Assembly: GCA_963170055.1 (NCBI GenBank)
Contig: CAUJGJ010000188.1
Span: 3,956,071 to 3,966,070 of the forward strand
Source: Halisarca cf. caerulea
Lineage: Eukaryota; Porifera; Demospongiae; Chondrillida; Halisarcidae
Reading direction: 5' to 3'
Length of the DNA stretch: 10,000 nt
Shown: piece by piece, positions 1-6,255 of the stretch
How the letters are laid out: each line of letters begins with the position of its first letter
Numbering within the stretch: position 1 is the stretch's first letter
Program-made: the position numbers and the translations under genes
The notes under the pieces: generated by a model
The model's input: only the letters and a program-made list of their open reading frames with translations
Databases searched by the model: none
Told to the model about the DNA's origin: nothing

Positions 1-309
<309 letters not shown>

Positions 310-312
310 TAC

Positions 313-353
313 ACACCTTGAAGGTAGTCTCCAAGATCACCACCATTGCAGAA
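313..353 (-). CDS. ULK: ULK-like kinase exon 5 (hinge CNGGDL motif), 3' boundary uncertain
   Basis: Encodes [12 protein letters not shown] followed by one or four more nucleotides. The acceptor is CGTACACAG. Two overlapping donors are possible: GTGTGT with the exon ending at 317, or the better-consensus GTAAGT with the exon ending at 313. They give different phases. The downstream exon is outside the window, so the choice cannot be settled here. A (TG)n tract starts a few nucleotides beyond. Confidence 0.85.
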
Positions 354-484
354 CTGTGTACGTGAACAGATAGAAACACTGTTAACTGCACAACTAGTAC
401 AAAGTGGTATCCCACGAGCTGCAAAGTGGTACTTAATTTGTGTGCATGCATGTATTTTTTTTTTTTTTTTTTGCATGCATGTAT

Positions 485-553
<69 letters not shown>

Positions 554-3345
554 AGCGCACCTACATACCTCCATAACCAAAAACACAAAGTTGGACTGTT
601 CCTAGAAGAACAGAGGAAACAACATTTGAACCAACCACACTAACAGACTAACAGTGACTAAAAGGACAGGAAAACTCACCACTACTTCATGCAATTGGAC
701 TATGTTCGTGTGCTTCAGTTTCTGAAGAGAAGGGTAAACAAAGACCCAGTATATGACAATCCTCTTCATCACAAAGAGGAGAGCCTACCTTTAGAATGTC
801 AATCTCCTTCTTCCCCACGGACAGCCTTCCTCCTGTGTTCTTGATGTTGATCTGTTTGATAGCCACTGGCAGCTTGGACTGTACGTAGGTGACAGAGAAG
901 GAAGGGGGGAGGGGGAGAGTGGGAGAGGAGAGGAAGAAGGGGAAGGGAGGGAAGATAGAGGAAAGGGGAGGGAGAGGGTGGTTGGAGAGGAGGAAGGGGA
1001 AGGAGGGGAAGATAGAGGAAGGGAGAGGGAGAGGGAGAATGAATGAAAGAAACATTGCTACGACTATAAGACTATGCAGATATCTGACACTATGTAAACC
1101 AAAGATCTCTCTATTGCGTACATCCTTCAAGTTATACACTCACTACTACACCAGCCCATCTTTGAGCACATTGAGACAGATAGTACGTATGTATGTACGG
1201 TACTTTTCACAAAAAACTGGACGACGAACGGCGGTCAGTCTGTGTACGTATGGTGACCGTCCGGGCATTGACCGCTGTACGTACGGCGTACGTACGGGTG
1301 TTGTTTGTTTCTACCTGAACCTCTTGTGAAATCCATCCTTAAGCAGACAGTGGAAAATAGTGTGGAAATTGAAGCTCAACAGAAAGTAACTCAGAGACAT
1401 GTCAGAGAAGAAAACAGAAAACTAAAGGAAGAGCAGATGACAGCAACACTGGGCTCGCTGACCAGCACTACACGTAAAGCAACCGTGTTGGCACAAGAGA
1501 AGGGAGCTTCTGCTTGGCTCGGAACACTCCCAATTGAAGAGCATGGATTCTCGTTACATAAAGGGGCCTTCAAAGATGCTCTAGCATTAAGGTATGGGTG
1601 GCAACCAAATGAGATTCCCTCTGTCTGTTCCTGTGGAAAAGCCAACTCTGTACAACACGCACTCAGTTGTACCAAAGGAGGTTTGCCAATTCACCGACAC
1701 AATGACATCCGTGACCTCACAGCAACACTGATGGATGAAGTCAGCACCTCCACAGAGATTGAGCCTCCCCTACAACCACTCACTGGTGAGGTCCTTCATG
1801 GGAGGTCCGCAAACATCCAAGATGAAAGCCGGGTAGATATCAGATGTAGAGGTTTCTGGAATAGATTTCAAGATGCATTTTTTGATGTAAGGGTTTTTAA
1901 CCCGTTGGCATCTTCAAACCAGAACTCATCTATCAACACTACATTCATCCGGCATGAGAGAGAAAAGAGAAGAACCTATGACCAAAGAATCAGAGAGGTG
2001 GAACACGGTTCTTTTGCCCCACTGGTATTTTCAGCTACTGGTGGAATGGGCCCATCCACCACCATTGTGTACAAGCGATTGGCAACCCTTCTGGCCTACA
2101 AGCGAGGACAGAGCTACAGCATGGTGATGAAGTGGCTCAGATGCAGACTGTCATTCAGCCTCCTACGATCATCTATTGCTGCTATCAGGGGCACCAGGCA
2201 ATTACGATTAAATGGGCAGTCGACACAGCAAATTGATCTCGCCATTGCAGAGGGCCACATCCCCTCTACTTGACTAGATTTCGGTAACACATATTGTTAA
2301 CCTTACTGTGATATAAATGTGTTTTTTTTTTTTTTCTTTCTTTATTCTAAGGTCTACATGTCTGTCTTTTGATTCTGATTGATTTGAGTTTGTTTGTACC
2401 TACGCGGTTTCTTTCTCTCTAGCTAACGCTTTCGCAATTGGCTTGTGGCTTTTGTCTTTCCGTCTTAAAACGAAATTCGCTACTTTACGTTCCTAAAATA
2501 AGCCATTCTTGCTCGGGAAACCGATTCCGGCGAACCGATATCAATGCGCAAAAATGACGTAATTATTATTGGCATATCGTCCGTACGGCGTACGTCCGCG
2601 ACTGTACGGTGTACGTCCGTTGATTGACCGCCCGTTTGACCGCCGTTCGTCGTCCAGTTTTTTATGAAAAGTACCGTACATACGCACAGAGAAGGACACT
2701 TACGTACGTACATATAACAAAAACAGTAATAACACATTTCTGGCTACAAAGCTTAGGTCAATGTCAGTGTAATACATGAACACAGTGTTGGCCAGGACTG
2801 GTGTTGGCCAGGACTGGTGTTGGCTGTAACAAAGTTCTGATATAACAAAACATTTGAGTGGGAATTTTCACTTTGTTATACACTTCTGTGTTCCACTGTA
2901 CAGGGTACCCTATATACACTTCAGTGTCCCACTGTACAGGGTACCCCACATACACTTTAGTGTCCCACTGTACAGGGTACCTTACATACACTTCAGTGTC
3001 CCACTGTACAGGGTACCTTACATACACTTCAGTGTCCCACTGTATACAATACATACATACCTAAGGACAGAGGTGTGTACAACCAGTTAGTCCCTCGTGT
3101 GCCACACCCACCTATCCTACCACCACACCTCTAACAACCAAAGGAAAATTTTCTTCACATTCCTTTCAACAAACAGGAGAGCTATGTACCAACAGTGACA
3201 CTACAAAACTTGTACATACACTGTACGTACGTATGTACGTACATATTTACATACGTATATATGTATATGGAGAATACAGAACAACATACACAACACACAC
3301 ACATAAGTACGTACATACGTACGTACACGCACACACACACGCGCG

Positions 3346-3376
<31 letters not shown>

Positions 3377-4037
3377 GCACACACACACACACACAGAGGC
3401 AACAATAAAACACTTCATATTCTCCAAGCCATACAGAAAAGACATCAGAAGAATGTACTTGTGGTGCATTCATGCAGTTACCATAGCACATACGTACATG
3501 CTGGGAAACTCATTCCAAGAGTTTTTGACAGCAAGGTTCAGTTGTAAGCAACAGGTGTAAGTAGCAGGAGGTATGGAGAGCAGAATACAGAGGAATCTCT
3601 GGATAAAGGACACTTTGGGACAGTCATTTTGTCCTTTGTAAGGAGGTTGTATTGGAACTATAGGGAGAAGATATTTTGGAACCTCAAGTCTTCGTGCGGG
3701 AAGTCAAGCGGTCTGGGTTTCACGAGTAGTCTCGCGTAGCCAAGACCACTAACCTCACCTCCATTTTGTACATGCTGACGTCACCAGTCAAATGGAGCCG
3801 AGGTTAGTGGTCTGGGCTACGCGAGACTACCTGTAGAGAGATTGTCCTTATTTCGGAGCATCCACTATCAGAGATTCCACTGTACTAAGATGGTGAAATA
3901 CTGTGCCAGTATATATTCAGTATACGTGCATATGTATGTACGTATGTACACGCAACATACAGACAAATTTATACAGTCTATTATGCTGTATATACGTATG
4001 CTGTGCCATTAATCGTAAGGTTCTTATACTATGCTAT

Positions 4038-4102
<65 letters not shown>

Positions 4103-4291
4103 TGTATGTGTACATACAGTATGTACGTATGTATGTGTGTGTGTGCAAACACACTCATCAGTGCATTCATGTGTAGGCTAGTGCGTACACCAACATATAC
4201 AAACTCCTCTCTCTGTAAGGTACAATGCTATGTAAGGTATCCCCTTCTCAGGACAAAACTGACCAAGCTGACCAATCACCATTAGACTATG

Positions 4292-4344
<53 letters not shown>

Positions 4345-4365
4345 ACAAACCTCACAACGCACAAG

Positions 4366-4430
<65 letters not shown>

Positions 4431-4459
4431 ACAAACCTCACAACGCACAAGAGCACACA

Positions 4460-4525
<66 letters not shown>

Positions 4526-4954
4526 ACAGATATTGGTTAGAGTATCTATGCACACACACACAGGAGCACATGCCTACCTGTGCTCACACAACACACACAG
4601 TACATCTAACTTCATGGTTTGGTAGCATAAGAGAGCTACCTGTGGAAGCTGGCTACAGCAACAAACAGATATATCTACGAGATACGCACAAACAATGAAA
4701 CCCTTTCCTTTGGGAAGGAGAGACGTGAATCAAAGATCACTACACCCCACACACTCTCTACAGGCTTCGCCATTTTCCACTGTTTCACAATGAAAATGTT
4801 AACTTCACACAATACGGGATGATGGATGCAATACCTCCCGCACGAACACGAGCCTTACCACTTTCTCTCTTCCTCTGAAGACGATAGCAAAGGCGCCGTG
4901 GCCCAGAATCCGCCCTCTCTCGTACTCATAGCGGTCGCCAACGGGTTGAAACAT
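313..4954 (-). CDS. ULK: ULK1/2 (ATG1/unc-51)-like autophagy serine/threonine kinase, 5' part of gene, partial
   Basis: Five minus-strand exons (4954-4859, 878-789, 721-680, 601-569, 353-313) join in frame, with introns 1 to 4 all phase 0, to give about 100 residues of a protein kinase N-lobe. Visible elements are the glycine-rich loop [11 protein letters not shown] (G18, G20), the VAIK lysine (K40), the alpha-C glutamate in KKEIDIL (E57), the [10 protein letters not shown] strand, the gatekeeper region FLVME (M86) and [12 protein letters not shown]. The loop GHGAFA-VF-GR and the hinge CNGGDL-DYL are characteristic of ULK1/2/ATG1; ULK3 differs here. In the family this kinase starts autophagy in a complex with ATG13 and FIP200 downstream of TOR/AMPK; that role is inferred from homology. 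The catalytic loop, DFG and C-terminal region lie beyond the left edge. Intron 1 is about 3,980 nt and full of mobile DNA; introns 2 and 3 are only 67 and 78 nt. Confidence 0.92.
443..483. repeat. A18 tract flanked by 12-bp direct repeats
   Basis: TGCATGCATGTA occurs at 443-454 and again at 472-483 on either side of an 18-nt T run, which reads as A on the gene strand. It sits in ULK intron 4, next to a (CA)n tract. Confidence 0.6.
486..552. repeat. (CA)n microsatellite, ULK intron 4
   Basis: About 33 CA units with one TA interruption. It reads as (UG)n in the ULK pre-mRNA, starting about 16 nt downstream of the exon 4 donor. Confidence 0.95.
569..601 (-). CDS. ULK: ULK-like kinase exon 4 (11-codon micro-exon, gatekeeper)
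   Basis: Encodes [11 protein letters not shown], equivalent to the NSVYLVME strand and gatekeeper of ULK1/2. The acceptor is TCTGTTCTTCTAG and the donor GTATGT. At 33 nt it is among the shortest exons here. Intron 4 begins with this donor and reaches a (TG)n tract after about 16 nt. Confidence 0.88.
680..721 (-). CDS. ULK: ULK-like kinase exon 3 (14-codon micro-exon)
   Basis: Encodes [14 protein letters not shown], matching the ELKHENIVALYDF segment of ULK1/2. The acceptor is CCCTTCTCTTCAG and the donor GTGAGT. It is 42 nt long, flanked by introns of 67 and 78 nt, and is found only by splice reasoning because it is too short for ORF detection. Confidence 0.88.
789..878 (-). CDS. ULK: ULK-like kinase exon 2 (VAIK lysine and alpha-C helix)
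   Basis: Contains 30 codons, [10 protein letters not shown] through KKEIDILK. The acceptor is ...CTACGTACAG, preceded by a long C/T-rich stretch (the complement of the G/A-rich DNA at 898-1042); the donor is GTAGGC. It carries the ATP-anchoring lysine and its salt-bridge glutamate. Confidence 0.9.
898..1042. repeat. G/A-rich low-complexity tract (polypyrimidine on the gene strand)
   Basis: Strand-asymmetric GGAAGG/GAGAGG sequence with an imperfect internal repeat (AGGAAGGGGAAGGAGGGGAAG-like, at about 930 and 990). On the ULK strand it is a ~145-nt C/U tract immediately upstream of the exon 2 acceptor, so it probably serves as an oversized polypyrimidine tract. Confidence 0.8.
1043..1190. other. 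unique intronic DNA between the G/A tract and the TIR element
   Basis: About 150 nt of ULK intron 1 with no coding match or repeat that I can recognise. Confidence 0.5.
1191..1237 (+). repeat. left terminal inverted repeat of the 1.49-kb element
   Basis: 47 bp, matching the complement of 2637-2683 at 46 positions; the single difference is C versus T after ACTTTTCA. The core is ACTGGACGACGAACGGCGG. Confidence 0.85.
1305..2273 (+). CDS. mobile-element ORF, C-terminal nuclease-like part of a retroelement-type protein
   Basis: 322 codons, open from an ATG at 1305. Residues about 1-65 are Lys/Glu/Gln-rich and probably helical. From about residue 66 the conserved block starts: [20 protein letters not shown], then [14 protein letters not shown] cluster [15 protein letters not shown] follows (C108, C110, H118, C122), then RHND (131-134), [10 protein letters not shown] (153-162), RVDI (D178), [10 protein letters not shown] (D194), [25 protein letters not shown] and a C-terminal [14 protein letters not shown] recognise this block from invertebrate mobile-element proteins, where I recall it downstream of a reverse transcriptase. 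A CCHC cluster followed by RHN and spaced acidic residues resembles the restriction-like endonuclease of R2/NeSL-type LINEs; that comparison is inference. No RT domain is present, so it is truncated or a domesticated or captured fragment. The frame is intact over 969 nt, suggesting recent arrival or constraint. The start is uncertain. Confidence 0.7.
   Translation: MFLPEPLVKSILKQTVENSVEIEAQQKVTQRHVREENRKLKEEQMTATLGSLTSTTRKATVLAQEKGASAWLGTLPIEEHGFSLHKGAFKDALALRYGWQPNEIPSVCSCGKANSVQHALSCTKGGLPIHRHNDIRDLTATLMDEVSTSTEIEPPLQPLTGEVLHGRSANIQDESRVDIRCRGFWNRFQDAFFDVRVFNPLASSNQNSSINTTFIRHEREKRRTYDQRIREVEHGSFAPLVFSATGGMGPSTTIVYKRLATLLAYKRGQSYSMVMKWLRCRLSFSLLRSSIAAIRGTRQLRLNGQSTQQIDLAIAEGHIPST
2637..2683 (-). 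repeat. right terminal inverted repeat of the 1.49-kb element
   Basis: Inverted partner of 1191-1237. Similarity stops abruptly on the outer side at 2683, which supports this as the true element end. Confidence 0.85.
2684..2875. other. intronic DNA with a short 16-bp tandem repeat
   Basis: Contains about 2.5 copies of GTGTTGGCCAGGACTG (2785-2824). GTAACAAAG (about 2826) and CTTTGTTAT (about 2872) form a short inverted pair. No gene is visible. Confidence 0.45.
2876..3050. repeat. 36-bp minisatellite, about 5 copies
   Basis: Units start CCACTGTACAGGGTACC at 2893, 2929, 2965, 3001 and 3037, at exact 36-bp spacing. Because 36 is a multiple of three it gives open repetitive frames on both strands ([16 protein letters not shown] and [15 protein letters not shown]). 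Its position in ULK intron 1 and degenerate edges argue against coding. Confidence 0.9.
3220..3394. repeat. mixed (GTAC)n/(TACG)n and (CA)n microsatellite
   Basis: TACGTACGTATGTACGTAC-type tetranucleotide sequence (3222-3260, 3305-3326) followed by (CA)n with a GCGCGTGC interruption (3328-3394). It is located in ULK intron 1. Confidence 0.9.
3395..3585. other. unique intronic DNA, no feature seen
   Basis: Ordinary-composition sequence of ULK intron 1 between the microsatellite and the pogo-like MITE. Open frames here are only extensions of the CA repeat. Confidence 0.5.
3588..3882. mobile_element. pogo/Tigger-like MITE in ULK intron 1, with TA target duplication
   Basis: The left end reads CAGAGGAATCTCTGGATAA and the right end, reversed, CAGTGGAATCTCTGATAGT. 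Both ends are flanked by TA (3586-3587 and 3883-3884). The CAGTGGAA-CTC start, a following GGACACTTTGGGAC block and TA duplication are typical of pogo/Tigger-type MITEs. Inner sequences (AAGGACA / TGTCCTT) are also inverted. It encodes no protein and is interrupted by a second foldback element. Confidence 0.7.
3726..3830. mobile_element. foldback MITE nested inside the pogo-like MITE
   Basis: 31-bp arms (3726-3756 and 3800-3830, one mismatch; GTAGTCTCGCGTAGCC then AGACCACTAACCTC) extend with gaps to about 40 bp through CTCCATTT, leaving a loop of about 25 nt. The 105-bp total is non-coding. It must have inserted after the surrounding element. Confidence 0.75.
4040..4145. repeat. (TG)n microsatellite
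   Basis: About 28 pure TG units then interrupted TGTATG units. It is the only long tract in ULK intron 1 with TG on the plus strand; in the transcript it is (CA)n. Confidence 0.95.
4292..4524. repeat. compound repeat: three (CA)n tracts separated by a duplicated 30-bp spacer
   Basis: (CA)n blocks at about 4292-4339, 4368-4424 and 4454-4524 are separated by two identical 30-bp spacers (4338-4367 and 4424-4453, beginning CAGTATTACAAACC and ending GCACAAGAG) at 86-bp spacing. This indicates unequal exchange or slippage of a composite unit. Confidence 0.9.
4859..4954 (-). CDS. ULK: ULK-like kinase exon 1 (start codon and glycine-rich loop)
   Basis: Contains 32 codons starting [14 protein letters not shown] and ending FRGREKV. 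The ATG at 4954-4952 is chosen because an in-frame TAG sits two codons upstream (4960-4958) and because the N-terminal extension before the glycine loop is short, as in ULK proteins. The exon ends at a GTAAGG donor (4858). It supplies the nucleotide-binding loop. Confidence 0.9.
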
Positions 4955-4960
4955 CCTCTA

Positions 4961-5359
4961 CGTTTGGCGGGTCTTTCACTTTACAAGATGTGGGCCTCCG
5001 GAAGGGACTGGGCAATAGCCAGGGCGTTGTGGCGGCCTTAGGCCTTAAATTCTGGATAAAACTTATTCTATTCGACCGAAAATTGTCCTAAGGATACTGA
5101 ATACTGAATAAAGAGATTGTTGTATGGTTTTACTACTAGATTAAAAACGAAAAGACCTCAAGGGTTAGGTCCAATAGAACTCGTCTCCGCTTTCCGAGGT
5201 TCTGTCTTCCGCGGACTAGTCAACTCATTCTTGTGAATACATAACACAGGACCCTTGGGCCTGGGTCTGGTGTAGTGGAACATAACAAATGACGTAATTC
5301 TGTTCTATTAATAGAAGACCTCGGGACAATCACGTGTTCAGTGACGGCTCGGTCCCATG
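4961..5359 (-). promoter_or_regulatory. ULK upstream region and candidate promoter
   Basis: This is non-repetitive and more G/C-rich near the gene than its surroundings. It contains CACGTG at 5331-5336 (E-box, about 375 nt upstream of the start codon) and TGACGTAA at 5290-5297 (CRE-like). No TATA box can be placed with confidence, and the transcription start and any 5' UTR intron are unknown. The motif calls alone are weak evidence. Confidence 0.3.
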
Positions 5360-5412
5360 TAGTCTCGTTCCCAGCCCCACTTCCGGACGGAAGTGGCCTG
5401 GGAACGAGACTA
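5360..5412. mobile_element. 53-bp perfect-stem hairpin MITE ('SLVPRPLP' type)
   Basis: TAGTCTCGTTCCCAG and its complement flank an inner CACTTCCG/CGGAAGTG palindrome. The two arms differ by about one bulged base and the loop is nearly absent. The minus strand translates to SLVPRPLPSGSGAGNET, a peptide I recall as a frequent artefact in sponge protein predictions. It lies in the ULK upstream region and shares the outer TAGTCTCG bases with the nested MITE at 3726. Confidence 0.7.
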
Positions 5413-5949
5413 TCCACTCACTTGCAAAGGAAGTCCTTTCACTATTGTAAGACTGAAGTAGAGGGCAAGAGTTAGTCTCATGACAGCACAGTCAGCCACT
5501 AGCTAGTGCTCTGTTCTCCAAATAATCTAACAAATTCATATGACTTTATTCCCATTTACCATGTTATCATAAAAAAATTCACACACTCTTTCATGATCGA
5601 ATGTGCAGCCAAATGTATCACGCATTGATTGCAAGATAAGGCATATGTGTTCTAATTACTAGATTGGATTAATTAACAGCATCTCTTCCTCGATCCTCCT
5701 TGTCCGTACATACATCCACATGTGACCGCTGTGTGCTTCATTTAATACACAAAGCAGTCTAGTATATAGTATAATATTTTATACTACTGTAATATACATT
5801 TTGGCAAATCCACCTGGCATAATGCATGTCACAAGAGAACACACCACAAAGAAATAGTACATATAGTAATAATATTAATAATTCAAAAGTTTATGTACAA
5901 TAGTACTAGTATTTTAATAAGAAACTCTGTAAAAATAAAACTCTCCCAA
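5413..5949. other. intergenic A/T-rich DNA, including the MIOX 3' UTR
   Basis: No ORF, RNA gene or repeat array is seen. The part nearest 5949 should be MIOX 3' UTR. A short palindromic AT block (TAGTATATAGTATAATATTT, about 5759-5778) is the only structure noted. Confidence 0.5.
5545..5918 (-). promoter_or_regulatory. candidate MIOX polyadenylation signals
   Basis: Two minus-strand hexamers follow the MIOX stop. ATTAAA at 5918-5913 is 32 nt past the stop and AATAAA at 5550-5545 is about 400 nt past it. The region is A/T-rich, as expected of a 3' UTR. Neither has a strong downstream GU-rich element, so which one is used is unknown. Confidence 0.3.
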
Positions 5950-6058
5950 TCACCACTTGATAGAACCTGGGATATACTTGTCAATGAGAGATTGGTAGTA
6001 ACCTTCTAGCTTCTTCGGGTCGGGAGGATTGTCAGCCTTGGAATACAAATCGAATTTG
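5950..6058 (-). CDS. MIOX: MIOX terminal exon (KFDLYSK and stop)
   Basis: Contains 35 codons plus TGA, KFDLYSKADNPPDPKKLEG to IDKYIPGSIKW. It holds the last iron ligand Asp (6051-6049) and the conserved YYQSLIDKY helix. The acceptor AG is the end of an uninterrupted (CA)n tract with no ordinary pyrimidine tract, but the AA|C codon junction (REFNKFD) fits the family exactly, so the boundary is secure. Confidence 0.94.
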
Positions 6059-6127
<69 letters not shown>

Positions 6128-6176
6128 TAAGAAAGAGGTGAAAGCATCCAGTCATCCCTCCAGAATGTGCTCAGTA

Positions 6177-6255
<79 letters not shown>

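Larger units (their letters stand above)
1191..2683. mobile_element. 1.49-kb TIR element inside ULK intron 1
   Basis: Bounded by near-perfect 47-bp terminal inverted repeats (1191-1237 and 2637-2683, one mismatch; outer end GTATGTACGGTACTTTTCA). Just inside both ends are further related motifs: GCGGTCA or its complement, and GTACGGCGTACGT at both termini, which look like subterminal transposase-binding repeats. The interior carries one long ORF on the plus strand, antisense to the host gene. I see no convincing target-site duplication; the flanks are TACGTA-rich and ambiguous. No recognisable DDE transposase is encoded, so it is probably non-autonomous or carries captured sequence. Confidence 0.75.

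Noticed and set aside
687..1139. 150-codon minus-strand ORF including a Pro/Leu/Ser-rich N-terminal half
   Set aside because: Only 878-789 is coding (ULK exon 2) in this frame; the Pro/Ser/Phe-rich part is the C/U-rich intron tract and the end reads through the GTAGGC donor.
2321..2334. Poly(T) run after the mobile-element ORF as a retroelement tail
   Set aside because: It is T-rich on the ORF strand rather than A-rich, lies well inside the right TIR, and no polyadenylation signal precedes it.
2764..3090. Repeat protein from the 36-bp array ([11 protein letters not shown] or [11 protein letters not shown] units)
   Set aside because: A 36-bp period keeps every frame open on both strands; it sits in ULK intron 1 and nothing outside the array supports coding.
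4826..5041. 71-codon plus-strand ORF starting [10 protein letters not shown]
   Set aside because: It is the antisense shadow of ULK exon 1, which has kinase motifs, an upstream in-frame stop and a good donor on the other strand.
5220..5417. 65-codon minus-strand ORF beginning MDSLVPRPLPSG
   Set aside because: Its start is the hairpin MITE at 5360-5412 and the rest has no recognisable similarity; this peptide is a recurrent mobile-element artefact.
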